The notes under the pieces are model-generated. The model was given only the letters and a program-made list of their open reading frames with translations. It was not told the DNA's origin and ran no database searches. A program made the position numbers and the translations under genes. This document shows positions 24,363 to 35,515 of a stretch of DNA of 64,000 nt, one piece after another. This stretch comes from Rhinolophus ferrumequinum (taxonomy: Eukaryota; Chordata; Mammalia; Chiroptera; Rhinolophidae). Position 1 is the stretch's first letter. Each line of letters opens with the position of its first letter. The stretch is from contig NC_046286.1 in NCBI RefSeq assembly GCF_004115265.2, positions 101,531,093 through 101,595,092 on the forward strand, written 5' to 3'.

Positions 24363-26249
24363 GCCTGGCACGGGAAGAATACTGAAGAGATGCATGGCAC
24401 ATTTCCTGTCTGTTGTGTGCTGGTGAAGACTGGGCATTGCTTGTGAAGATAGCTTTGCAAACTTGGTCTGGGCTGATGGGTAAGCAGAGGGCATTCTGCC
24501 ACCCCACCTTCTGGACTGTGCTTGAGGGAGATAATCACACTTGGCAGGGAGACTGCACTCTGATCAGGGGTAGAGTGTGTTAGCTTTCTTCTCCCTGAGG
24601 GAGATTGAGTGGTTGACTCCACCTTGTGGTGTTTTCAGGGTCGTGGGAAACCTGTCAGGAAGCAGGGCGAGGATAGCTGCTGGGCCAAGCAGCATAGCCC
24701 CAGGCCACACAGGTGTGCACTTCACGAAGACGCAGACCCCCAAGGAGGGGCTGGGGGCTGAGTGAGACCCGAGGAGAATCTGTGGTCTCCAAAAGCTAGG
24801 ATCCAAGCTTCCCAGGCACGGCGGGCTCTGCTCCCCAGATCCCATCCCGCAGAGCAGCGTCCCCGGGGAGACAGACTTCTTACTCTCTGACACAGGAAAC
24901 AGGATAATATAGCAGCCTGGGAAAATCCTGCCTGAATGTCCTGTGGATAGTTCAACTGCAATAGGCAGCTGTGAGGTTGGCTCACGTACGCCTGTGTCCC
25001 CAGTGAGTAATCTGAGGTTTGGAGGAGAGGAACGAGGGGGACACCTAACCCAGACTTCCTGGCTCCCCGCCAGCCCTCTCACTTTTATGAGACTAACACG
25101 CTTCTTACCTTCCATTTACGGGGCTCTGCCATTTACACGGGGCTCTGCCATTTACACAGGGCTCTGCTATTTACGGGGCACATTTGTGTGTGATCTAGAA
25201 CCTACCTGGCCATCCAGTGAAGACTAAGCAGGAGTGTTTTTGGCACAGGTGAGAAGATGTATAGGTGAGGTCACCTGATGAGGACACAGCAGAGTGGGAC
25301 CCGACCAAGGCCAGTGCTCTTTGCGCACCACCACAGAGGCTGAACTTCCAGAATCCATTGGCTTCTGCTGCTCCATGTCCTTCCAAAATGTCTGTGGTCA
25401 CAATTCCAGCATTTGGTTTGAGGAATGACACAACATACAACTAGCGCAGCATGGTCTGTTTAACAGGCCATGCAGGTCTACTTTTTTCCATCTAATTTAT
25501 GGTTTGCACGTCCAATCGAGAGCGATTGCAAAAAGGAAAAAAAAGAGGAGAGATCTGAAGGCTTATTTGAAGCATTTCTAGAGCAAACAAAAACACTTCC
25601 CACATCTCTGTGAGCCTGGGAAGATAGGGCATGGAGAGAGCACAACACCAAATCCACAATGGATGTTCCAAAGAAAACACAGACTGTTCTTTTTATAAAT
25701 CAGGCTTTGAAGATGGGGCATATCTGCTTTCGTTAGGTTGTGTCGGGTTGTCATTCAGTATGGGTTTCTGGGGTTTTGGTATGGGAGAAGACAACTTCAA
25801 AATCGTGGAACTGAATTAGGTGAAACCAAAAAGTGTAGGGGAAAGAAAAATAAGTGTGTGTTGGGGGGAGTGAAATTGTCTTGAAAAGGTCACAGAGCAA
25901 TACACAAGACAAAGAAATGGTAGGGGGCAAAGATACAAATTTCATGAGGAGAAGAAATGTCATTGAGCTGCCAGAGTTTGACCTCTAACCATTGGACCTC
26001 CAGGGAAGAGAAGGCTATGTGTCATTTCATAAACATCCTGTTATCAGAGAGGATTATGCTAACCCATGGCATGTACCTAAAATGAAGCAACAGAGTAACT
26101 ATTGTTTTCGACTGGAATTCAAAAAACTCAGAAAATATACAAGTACAACCCTATAAAAATATTTTTTTAGAGAGCAAAAGTGACCAAATCTCCTTCAACA
26201 AGAAGTCTAGAAGACATCATATTGGATGTTAGCAAAGTCGGGGAGCGTA
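24363..26249. other. Intergenic sequence with a short tandem repeat
   Basis: No gene is recognised. The 183-codon minus frame at 24564-25115 has no domain and is judged chance. Confidence 0.35.
25112..25178. repeat. 20-bp tandem repeat, about three units
   Basis: A unit of about 20 bases built on GGGGCTCTGCCATTTACAC occurs three times in a row, with small differences, ending in a partial unit. Confidence 0.85.
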
Positions 26250-26267
26250 CAGGGTGATCAGTCAGAG

Positions 26268-26366
26268 CTTTTATATATGCATACATACACGTGTGTATAT
26301 ATTAACATATACATACACATATATGCACATATACATGCATATATGTATGTACACACACATACATAT
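26268..26366. repeat. CA/TA-rich microsatellite
   Basis: Irregular alternation of CATATA, ACATAC and CACACA units. It directly precedes the LTR at 26372. Confidence 0.8.
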
Positions 26367-26371
26367 CCACA

Positions 26372-26780
26372 CTGATATGGTCTGGATCAGGTCCTTTCCA
26401 AATTCATATGTCAAAGTCTTAACCCTTAGCACCTCAGAATGTGACTATATTTGGAGATAGGACCTTCAAAAATGTGATTGAGTTAAAAAGGAGGCCAGTA
26501 GGGTGGTCTCTAATCCAATACAACCAGTGTTCTTACAGGAAGAGGAAATTTGGACCCATAAAGAGACACCAGGGATGCATGTGTGCACAGAGAAAAGACC
26601 AGGTGAGTACATCCTGAGAAGGCGGCCACCTGCAAGCCCAGGAGAGGCCCCAGAAGGAAACCATCCTGCCCACACCTTGATCTTGGACGGCTATCCTCCA
26701 AAACTGAGAAAGTAAGTCTGTTGTTTAAGCCACCCACTCTGATATTTTGTTTTGGCAGCCCTAGCAGACTAATACACACA
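26372..26780 (+). mobile_element. ERVL-MaLR solo LTR (MLT1-like), fossil
   Basis: A plus-strand LTR of the old mammalian MaLR group. It opens with TGATATGGTCTGGATCAGG-type sequence, carries GTGACTATATTTGGAGATAG internally, and closes with GTTTAAGCCACCCACTCTGA and GCAGCCCTAGCAGACTAATA. No internal coding region is attached, so it is a solo LTR. The family is shared across placental mammals, so the insertion is probably very old. It is broken and non-functional. A second member is at 34255-34712. The subfamily name is not certain. Confidence 0.7.
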
Positions 26781-26834
26781 CATTATTTTATGTTAAGTGC
26801 ACGATAATGATTCTTTACATTGCATATCATTTAC

Positions 26835-27536
26835 TTTTTTTTTTGGTTGGAGAAAGTTGGCTGACGCTTTATGCTTTATTGCTTTGGGAGGGAGGTGCTC
26901 AGGAGCTCTTGGCAGGGCGAGCCCGCTTCTTGTTCAGCATCACGGGCTTCTGGCGGTGCAGGATGGTGCTGGCTCTGTGGATGGTGGCCAGTGCAGGTCC
27001 CGGCGGTACTTGTTCTTGCGGATCCTGTGCCGGATGCTGCTGAGGGTGGCCTGGGCATTCTTGTTGACGGTGGTCCGCACGTAAGAGGTGGCTGGCTTTC
27101 GCTGCCTGGATCTCTGCTTCACAATGACCACCACACTTTTGCTGTGGGCCGCTAGCTCCACTACCTTGCAGTGAATCAGCCTGTGGGAGCGGAAGGAGTT
27201 GCGGGCCTTCACATCTCTGGGCTCCATGCTGCACAGCTGCTTCCATGTTTCCCCGAAAACAAGACCTAACTGGAAAATAAGCCATAGCATGAATTTTCAG
27301 GATGCCTGTAATATAAAATAAGCCCTAATTCATGTTTTGGAGCAAAAATTAACATAAGAACCGGTCTTATTTTCAGGGAAATACGGTAGGGCTTATTTTA
27401 TATTGGGAGCATCCTGAAAAATCACGCTAGGGCTTATTTTCTGGTTAGGTCTTCTTTTTGGGGAAACACCATTGTTCCTTTTGATCAGGAAGCTGGAGCA
27501 GTTGCGCACAGCCATCCGTTGCAATGCACGGAGATG
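26835..27536 (-). pseudogene. RPL28P: RPL28 processed pseudogene, split by a MITE
   Basis: The minus strand is an intronless copy of ribosomal protein L28 (eL28), a large-subunit protein. Near the 5' end it reads VRNCSSFLIKRN (about 27520-27472). After the inserted MITE it resumes at [20 protein letters not shown], then [20 protein letters not shown], then [20 protein letters not shown]. After a frameshift near 26995 it ends [20 protein letters not shown] and PAKSS. The stop is at 26899-26901. The 3' UTR keeps an AATAAA signal (plus strand TTTATT, about 26876) and a 10-base poly-A tail (T-run 26835-26844). A one-base loss lies near the start, and the ATG itself has decayed. It is a dead retrocopy, older than the MITE inside it. 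Confidence 0.93.
27243..27471. mobile_element. Compound palindromic MITE inside the RPL28 retrocopy
   Basis: A 229-bp insertion interrupts the RPL28 reading between KRN and the region before EPRDVK. Its ends mirror each other: GTTTCCCCGAAAACAAGACC on the left and, on the complement of the right end, GTTTCCCCAAAAAGAAGACC. A second mirrored pair, AAAATAAGCC / GGCTTATTTT, lies inside. The centre contains TTTGGAGCAAAAATTAACAT and an end-like GGTCTTATTTTCAGGGAAAT, matching one half of the MITE at 55994-56217. It therefore looks like one palindromic MITE carrying part of a related one. Exact ends are uncertain by about 2 bp. Confidence 0.75.
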
Positions 27537-27671
27537 GTGATAGCTCTTTTTACTGCACAGCAGGAGGCAGAAAGAGCACATTGTTTACTTTTAATGTAGC
27601 ATTTTCTTATTCCACTTATGCTTGACTCCTTCTCTGTTTCCTCCTGCCTCGCCCAAGGTCACCTGTGTACA

Positions 27672-27705
27672 ACTTATCATGAAGGAGACTGCCTTCATGA
27701 TAAGT
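27672..27705. other. Perfect 14-bp hairpin
   Basis: ACTTATCATGAAGG (27672-27685) and its exact complement CCTTCATGATAAGT (27692-27705) are separated by a 6-base loop. GTGT at 27665-27668 and ACAC at 27706-27709 could extend the stem past a 3-base bulge. No known element was matched. Confidence 0.85.
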
Positions 27706-27854
27706 ACACACATTTCTCTGGGTACTCATGGAATGAAAGAGAGACATACACACTTGTATACATGCATGCACCCATACACAGAGGTGAAGGTGGGTCACTG
27801 TTTCACACCATTAGGATCCTATTTCACACAGTTTTCAGCGTCCTGCTCTGCATT

Positions 27855-28605
27855 AGTCTACATTTTTTAAACGTTGAAATAATTTCAAACGCACAGAAAA
27901 ATTGCAGATAGAATACAAAATACTTCTTCTTCTTCTTTTTTTTTTAAACCCGTCATCCATTCAAGGCTAAGCTGTGAACATGAAGCACCGTTACCTCTGA
28001 ATACGTTGGTGTGTGTTTCCTGTGACAGGAATGTGACAGAAACGATATTCTGGGCTCTTCTCATGGAAGCCGATCGGTGGCGCACAGGCTCTGTTACCAA
28101 TACTGAGCATGTGCACTTTGCCTGATGAAGGTGGTGTCTGCCAGGGTGTTTTTAGTGCACAGTTACTCTTTCCCCGTTGTAACTAAGAGCCCGTGGGGAG
28201 GCACTTGGACACTACGTCAATATCTTGTTCCTCATCAGACTTTCAATCTACTCATTTATTGCTTTATTTCCTCATTCATGGATGTCATTATGGACTCCTA
28301 GTTTCCCTGTATATTTAATGGGTTATGATAATCTGTTAACATCTGCTTATCACCACTGTTTGGTTTGATGTCCAGGTGTGTGTCTGGTGATATGTCCCCA
28401 TCATTATTTGAATGCATTCTTGATTTTTGATGCCAGGTGTTTCAGGCCCATCTTGTACTCTCCCATCCCCAGCACTGGAATCAGCCATTTGTCTAAGGAG
28501 CATCCCTTCCTTTCCCAGAGAATGGTACTTAAAAGTCAAGATCTGGGCACCATATGCATTCATTGCTATTGGTGGGTGTCTGCTCCCAGTCAGTAGAGTT
28601 AGAAA
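27855..28605 (-). mobile_element. L1M 3' UTR fragment
   Basis: The plus strand has TTGAAATAATTTCAAACGCA near 27875, the usual reverse-complement 3' end of L1M. Later blocks include AGGCCCATCTTGTACTCTCC, GGAATCAGCCATTTGTCTAA and AGAATGGTACTTAAAAGTCA, in the order of an L1M 3' UTR. No ORF survives. Confidence 0.65.
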
Positions 28606-28620
28606 GTATAATAATAAACA

Positions 28621-28740
28621 CACATACAAATGTATATATATTCACACACGTGCACACACATACATATTTATACGCACATACAAATGTATATGTATTCATA
28701 CACGTGCACACACATACATATTTATATGCACAGATATATA
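28621..28740. repeat. 54-bp minisatellite, two units, CA/TA-rich
   Basis: Units 28621-28674 and 28675-28728 are tandem copies differing at three positions by eye. Both start CACATACAAATGTATA. A short CAGATATATA tail leads straight to the mariner at 28741. Confidence 0.9.
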
Positions 28741-29304
28741 TGAGGTCTGACAATTAAGTTCATGAACTTATTGCAAAGATGTTGCTAACCTTTTTTGACA
28801 TCAGAAGGATTATTCATTAGGAATTTGTATCAACTGGAAAAACAGTTAACCAAATTTACTATTTGGAGGTGCTGAAAAGGCTGGGTGAAAAAATTAGATG
28901 CCCTAACCTTTTCACCAGCAATTTATGGCTCTTGCTTCTCGACAATGCCCCAGCTCACACAGCACTGTCTGTAAGGGAGTTTTTAGCCAGAAAATAAATA
29001 ACTGTATTGAAATACCCTCCCTACTCACCTAATCTGGCCCCCAGTGACTTCTTTCTTTACCCGAAGATAAAGGAAATATTGAAAGGAAGACATTTTGATG
29101 ATATTCAGGACACCAAGGGTAATATGACGACAGCTCTGGTGGCCATTCCAGAAAAAGAGTTCCAAAATTGCTTTGACTAAGCGCTGGTGTCGGTGCACAG
29201 CTTCCCAAGGGGAGTACTTTGAAGGTGACGATAGTGATATTCAGCAATGAGGTGTGTACCACTTTTTCTAGGATGAGTTCGCACACTTAATTGTCAGACC
29301 TTCG
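28741..29304 (+). mobile_element. Internally deleted mariner, copy 2
   Basis: A 564-bp element is flanked by TA at 28739-28740 and 29305-29306. The inverted ends are GGTCTGACAATTAAGTTC-like. Transposase residues readable on the plus strand are LDNAPAHTALSVREFLARK, then YSPNLAPSDFF, YPKIKEILKGRHFDD and IPEKEFQNCFD. Thirty-four residues separate the two visible catalytic Asps, the mariner DD34D spacing. One stop follows LARK, and the N-terminal half is absent with the same joint as copy 1 (7983-8549). It is non-autonomous and dead. Confidence 0.92.
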
Positions 29305-30735
29305 TATACCTTATGTGCATATATTCCAATATGGTTTTACTTCTATGGGACAAATCCCCAGGGGTGGGATTCTGGGTCAAAGGTAATGATTTCAATAACG
29401 TCTGACAATTCTGTGACAAGTCTCTGAGAAACCAAGTGTTTGTTCTTCACATGGGAAACTGAGGCGCTGACAGGTGCCTGATTTCCTTGGTGGTCATCGA
29501 GCCTTGGTGGATTTTGGGTGGGCTCAGGCAATGCAGGTGCGTAAGCCTAGAGATGACATTATCTTCTCCAGTAGCAAGCGTCAGGCAAGCAGGCTTCCCT
29601 CTAATCCTTGTAGGTCCCCGCTGGGGGCAAAGTGCACCTCAGTCCCCCAACTTTCAGAATTCACCAGCTCCTCCTGCTCATCCAGCTCCACACTGGCAGA
29701 CTGTGTCTTGAATGCTGACTGTATGGCAGGCACAGAGACGGGCCCTGGGGTGCAGTCCAATTGCTCACCGCCTGGTGGGGAGGTTGACCGGCAAGCCAAT
29801 CCTTGTCACAGGGTGTGCCAAGAGCTGTGCCAGGACAGAGGCAGCTCACACCTGGATGGGGGCAGGGAGGGCAACAGGGCTTCCCAGAAGCATGACGCAT
29901 GACCCTGGTCTCAAAGGTCTGATAGCTGCCAGCCAACCACAGGAGAGGCAGGGCGTGTCCCACAGAGGAAAAGAGGTGAGAGGAAGTGTGGCCCATGCGG
30001 GAAACTCAGGGTGCACACCTTCCACTGAGGTTCCAGGGCCCCCAGCCCCTTCCATATGTCCCTCTGCCTGGACCCAGCTCCTCACGCAGCAGCCGGCTCC
30101 ATCCAGGCTCATGAACTAGTCCCGCCCTTCTGCCTGGGGAAAGCCACTTCTCAAAGACCCAGCTCCCACCTTCTGTGGCTGATGTAGGTCATACTTATCT
30201 CTGGCCCCTGGAACAATGAGACCAGAGCCTGGCACTCTGTGTTTATCGAATCCTTGCAGCACTTATCGCCAAAACCTTCCTCTCGGCATCTGATCCTGTG
30301 GGTGAGGTGGGGTTTGGGTTTCCCACTCCCCCACTTGCCCACAGCTTGTCGGACAGGCCAGCTGTGCACAGACGGAGCTCTGCTGGGTGGTGCAGCTTTG
30401 TTCAGTTATCTTCGGCCATTACGGGGGCCTCATCTCTGAAAACTCTTCACACCGTTCTGAGGCTTTGTTGGGAATGTGGCGGCAAAAGAGAAATCCTCCT
30501 CCTGGTGTTGTTATTCGTAAAGTAATCCAATGTCTAGCTTACCCACCTAAGGGTTGGGGGAGGGGTGAGCCGTGGAAAGAGGGAGGAGGCTTTCTTCATG
30601 TTTTCTCTTCTTACCGAGGCACAAAGTGACTAATTATTGTCCAGATGAGGAATCCTGATCTCCTGGGAGCTTGTAAGGAATCAGCGTCCGAGGCATTTGG
30701 CTCAGGGAGCTTTTAGGTAGAAGTGCAGCATGTGA
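29305..30735. other. Intergenic sequence, nothing recognised
   Basis: Frames of up to 142 codons on both strands (29474-30119) lack recognisable domains. Some low-grade L2 resemblance is possible near 29700. Confidence 0.3.
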
Positions 30736-30816
30736 TTAGGTTGGTGCAAAGTAACTGTGGTGTTTGCAATTATTTTTAACTTTTTAAACCGCACTCACTT
30801 TTGTACACCAACCTAA
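30736..30816. mobile_element. MADE1-like 81-bp mariner MITE
   Basis: The ends TTAGGTTGGTGCAAAGTAAC and, on the complement, TTAGGTTGGTGTACAAAAGT are near-perfect inverted repeats, with TA at 30817-30818. Size and termini match MADE1, the MITE of the Hsmar1 mariner described from primates. The interior differs (CAATTATTTTTAACTTTTTA), so this is a related but distinct lineage. It has no coding capacity. Confidence 0.85.
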
Positions 30817-33800
30817 TATAAACATACCTGATAGAATCAGCATGGCTCTGAACTAGTGGGGGGGGAGGGGTCATGAACAGCCCTGCTGCTGGGCTCCTCC
30901 AGGTTCTAGAACCTTCCCTGTGCTGTGGGGGCAGTAGCTGAACTTCCAGCCCTGGTCACAGTTGTCTGACCAGCCGCTGACCACCACTTGCCGGTGAAGG
31001 ACAGCGACAGCTGGGACTTACTCATGCTGCTGACCCAGAATCATTCCGGCAGTTTGAGGTCTTTCCTAGGAAAGCGTTCCTAAAGTTGCCATTAAAGCTA
31101 ATCTCTAAAGGCGTTTTCTTTGGTCAGTATTTTGCAGTCTCAGCAAAAGTTGCACTTTATTTCAGATTGAAACAACTGAACTGAAATCCATGTTTTAAAA
31201 TCCATGACATCACGACACATTAGAAATAAGATGTTTATGCTAAGAAGCGTGTACCCACGAGGCAGGGTGGTTTGCAGTAAGTGTGTAGGCTGCTCAAAAG
31301 GGCTAAACGAGCCTTCTGAAATTATTAGACACCAGAGTCCAATTCTAGCCACACGACTAGAATATTTGTAGCTACAAAGTGAGGAGATTTGGCATTTCCT
31401 GGTCCCAGTCAAGGATCTGCCCTGGAAATGGCTGGTTCAGAGGGGTGTGATCAATTCTGGCAGAGACGATTTCTAGGAAACTGCTATACCTTGCAGCCAA
31501 TGTCTAAGGGGACTCTACCGGAGGGATGTCACCTGGTTAGATTCTAAAATCACCCAGTAGGGGTTAAGTTGGTGCCTTAAAACCAGAGCAGATTCTGCCA
31601 GAAATCGTGACCAGAGGGCGGTACGGACAATGTTACCAACCCTGGTGGGAAGGGACAGGTGGCTGGGTCCCTGTTCTTTCCTGAGCCAGCTTTGTGACCT
31701 TGGGGAAGTCACTTAGCCTCCAAGACTTCGTCCAGTCCTAAACGCTCAGATTCGTCAATATTTTGGAGGTAGTTACAGATTGTTAGGTAGAGAAAGGCGT
31801 TGCTGCTGAGAAAAAGAGAAACACGTATCCCATGCAGTCTGACCTTTCTAATGTGAGTTGGTCTCATTTCTCTGCATTCGTGTTATCAGGCTGTAATCAC
31901 TTAGATTACAGTGACAGGAACAGCATGGAAAGGTTTGTGAAATAGGCCAATCTTCCCTTGAATATAGAGGGAAGGGAGGAGCCTGGCCTGCAATCAGAGG
32001 GATATTCCAGACGGGGAGTAATTTTTCTGGTGCTTCACAGGAGCTGTGGCTGGAATGAAGAGTGGGTGCTAGGGTTTGGGTGACAAGAGGAAGATGGTGA
32101 GACCAAGGTCATGGGGAAAGTGCTTTAATTAATTTGCTGGAATAGCTGACACACAGACTTGTTGGAAACAAGAACAGTGGACTCGAATGAGAAATCCGCT
32201 GGTCTAGCAGGTCCAGTTGGTTGTACTCCATGGACCGGGAAAATCTATTGCAAAACTACAATGACTGACAGGGTTGCTAGCGAGATACTCAAAAGCAAAA
32301 AACAAACTGAAGCAACAACAAAAAGTTTTCTCCTATTACCCTGACTTAAAAAAAGAACACGTGGATACCAGAGATCCTAGGAATCATCTCGGAATTTAGC
32401 AATAGAATAAACGTAAATAATAATACGTTTAAAAGTTGAATGACATTGTTTTCACATCCCTTCCCCATTTTAACACAAATCAGCAAAAGCTGCCAACACT
32501 GTGATCTAACGAACCCGTTTTACAGACAGAGAAGCTGAGCCCCAGGAGATAGGATCACCATGTATCTTAACTTTCATGGGTTCTTCAGTTAACAGAGCAC
32601 TTTGGCAAGATCTCTGAGAAGCGAAGGAAGTGTCTTGCAGGGTATCATTGAGGAGCAGGTGTGTGGGTAGCAAGGGACCTTTATACTTTCTTGTTAGTGT
32701 TAAGTCCTGAAATTTACTAGAAGCTCTAGAACCTCAGAACTGCAGAATCATGGAAATGTGAAGGCTAAGCACATCTGGTCTGTCTCCCCATTGAGCCGAC
32801 TGAAGCCATAGAGACCCACTGGTGCCTGACTCAGCTGGTGCCTGACGTGGAATTGGACACATAGGCCCGTAAGCACCCTCGGAAGCCACGTGCTGACCCC
32901 CATGGTGGAAGGGTGGCATGAAAGTGATTCAGATGAATAATTGTGGGGAGAGGAAACACATCCAGTTGGAACTTTTCTATATGAATATTTGTTGCGGGAA
33001 CACATTAAATGGGGGGTAATTTAAAATTGCTTAAGGAGCTCAGTGACATCTGTGGAAGAACTCTGAAGTCCTATTCGTGCTATGCTCACTTTCTCCCTGG
33101 GCTTGGCTGAGGATTAAGTCGAGTGACATGAGGGGCTGGGACATTCTCCAGCCCGCCCCCTCTGCTCAGGGGTGGCCAGACAACTCAGTGGGTCTGCATG
33201 GCTTTCACTAGAGCAGAACACAGAAGGATCATTCAGGGCTGCCCCACAGACAGGCAGCCATTACACCGCGTCCTGCTGAAAGAAGCCTTGAAAGCAGGAA
33301 TGCGTGAAAAACAGCCTCCGACCTGCGAAGTGGGTGCTGCTATACCGAACACCCTGGCATCTACCTCTTATCTGACCCCCACAGTAACCCCCAAATGGAG
33401 GGAGTGTAGAAGCCATCTGGGGGAGAGACTAACTCACTTCTGGGCCACCATGCCAGGTGTCTGGCAGGAGTTCAACTGATGCTTGAATGAAGGAAGAAAG
33501 GATGGAAGGAAGTTGGCGGGGAGGAAAAAGTGAGGATGCAGGTGGCACCTTGATTTTACAGAGGAGCAAACAGGCTCAGGGAGAAAGAGAAAGTGACTTA
33601 CTCCATCTGACACCACCGATGGGTGGGGTGTGGGGGCTCGGGGGCCTGTGGACTCCCAGTCCAGTGCTCTTCCTTCCCAGGCCCCACCAGTGTGTCTCAG
33701 CTCTCTGCTGACTGGTGCATTTAAGTTGATCTTGTAAAAGTGAGCTCACCCATGGGGGTCCGGTTCTTGGACTGATGACTATAAAAGGTATAAGACTGAG

Positions 33801-34254
33801 GCTCTTTAAAATGCGCAGGGGGTCAGTGAGCCTCCCTCCCCTCCCGGAAATATGTTAGAGGGCAGCAGGGTGGTTGTGTGATGTGCCCAAAGGATTTCCA
33901 GTGATATCTAATCATGGGGCAAAGAATCTCTAATCACAGAATTGATCATTAACTCTCCTACTCTGCAGGTTGGCAATACCACAAAAATGACCCTTCTCTG
34001 AGTGATTTGGGAATTATATTCCCAGGAGAAATGACAAATGCAGACCTCCATGGAACTGGAAAGGAGAGCAGGAGAAAATAATCTGTTAATCTTTGTGGGG
34101 CCGGAAAGGGAGAAAGAGCACACAATTTCTTGCCCAGGTTTGGGCAAGACTCTTGATGTCTGCTTTCTTCCCTGTCCTATTTTCAGAGGACAAAGAGGGA
34201 AAAAGGACTCTTCCTTCATTTGTGTATCAAAATGTGGTTTTCCAGGTGCAGTGT
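30817..34254. other. Intergenic sequence with scattered MIR relics
   Basis: Short MIR pieces are at about 31660-31715 (plus; TGTGACCTTGGGGAAGTCAC) and 33545-33690 (minus; TTTTACAGAGGAGCAAACAG). No coding sequence is recognised. Confidence 0.4.
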
Positions 34255-34712
34255 ATTGGGTTGAAAGGTGGGCCCCCAAAGATACGTCCACATCCTCACC
34301 CTTGAAGCTGTGAATGTGACCTTACTTGGAAAAAGGGTCTTTGCAGAAGTAATTAACACAGGGGTCTCAAGATATGATCATCCTGGATTAACTGGATGGG
34401 CCCTAAATCCAAAGACACATGTCTTTATAGGAGACACAGGGAGAAGGAGAGATACACAGGGAGAACAGAAGAGGGCCATGTGAAGAGGCAAGCAGAGAAC
34501 GGAATGACACAGCCACAGCCAGGGAACACCTGCAGCTGCCAGAAGCTGGAAGTGGTAAGGAATGGATTCTCCCCTAGAGCCTCAGGATGGCTCTGCCAGC
34601 ACCTCGATTTTGGACGTCTGGTTTCCAAAGCCATGAGAATAAATTTCTGTTGGTTTGAGCCACACAGTTTGTGGTAATTCATTACAGCAGCCAAAGGAAA
34701 CTCATAGACACA
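34255..34712 (+). mobile_element. ERVL-MaLR solo LTR (MLT1-like), fossil
   Basis: A plus-strand LTR related to that at 26372-26780. It has GTGAATGTGACCTTACTTGG near the start, ATGGGCCCTAAATCCAAAGA inside, and AATAAATTTCTGTTGG followed by a CAGTTTGTGGTAATTC end. No internal region is attached. Broken, old, shared family of placental mammals. Confidence 0.7.
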
Positions 34713-35199
34713 TTTACGGGACCTGGGTCTTCTCTACGTTGTAGCTGACACTCCCCACTCCTTGCTGTTCTCTGACTTGCAGTTCTGTTCAGGAGATGGC
34801 GAAAAGCTTTTTGATGTTTCACTTTGTGACTCTACCTCAGTGCAGACCAATGCGAAGTGAACAGTGAAATAATCACTGGAGATAGAATGAGAGAGCCTTC
34901 ATTATTTTCAAATGCTAGTAGCCCGCGGAAAGTCCGGGTGGCAATGGATTTGTGAAGGGGGACACCAGAGAGTCAGTGAGACTTATTACACCACTCAGGA
35001 ATCATCTGTTTCATCGTCCACATTGGAGGTCTTATCACTTGACAGAGGGAGGTGCAAAGGGTGGAAGGTGAAGGATGGAAAGATGCCAATATTCACCCAT
35101 GATTGAGTCAGCAGACACTGTCCAAAGTTTCTAGAACAAGAAATAGAGATGAATAAGTTTATGAAATAGGGAAGAACTAAAAATTATTCCGTAGTCATA
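34713..35199. other. Intergenic sequence, nothing recognised
   Basis: No gene or named repeat is recognised. Confidence 0.3.
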
Positions 35200-35515
35200 A
35201 AATACTTAGAGGATTATGGGAAAAGAGTGTGTATGTTTTGCAGAAGAGAGTCAATGAATACTACGATCAAGAGTTGCTACAGAAGAAATAGAAGCACAGG
35301 CGTCATTTAACATGGAACCACTGTAACATCGGTTCCATGTTCCAGCAGTAACTTCCAGTAGGACTGAAAATGGAAATCATTAAAAAATGGTTGGCTCTGG
35401 GAAGTGGCTCCACGGATGTGGAAAGGTTATGTGGAAGATTGTTGTTTCCCTTCTGTATCATTGAATTTTCTTTCATGTGCATGTATTATTTTAATTAAAT
35501 TTTTTTGAAATGAAA
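35200..35515 (+). mobile_element. Probable L1M 3' UTR fragment
   Basis: TGTGCATGTATTATTTTAAT with upstream GAAAGGTTATG-type text resembles an old L1 3' end in plus orientation. An 11-bp inverted repeat (AACATGGAACC at 35309-35319, GGTTCCATGTT at 35331-35341) lies inside. Confidence 0.4.

Noticed and set aside
24564-25115. 183-codon minus-strand ORF
   Set aside because: No recognisable domain, overlaps other frames, and has no promoter or exon context.
28621-28740. Possible CRISPR-like spaced repeat
   Set aside because: It is a directly tandem, AT-rich minisatellite in a mammalian genome, with no spacers and no cas genes.
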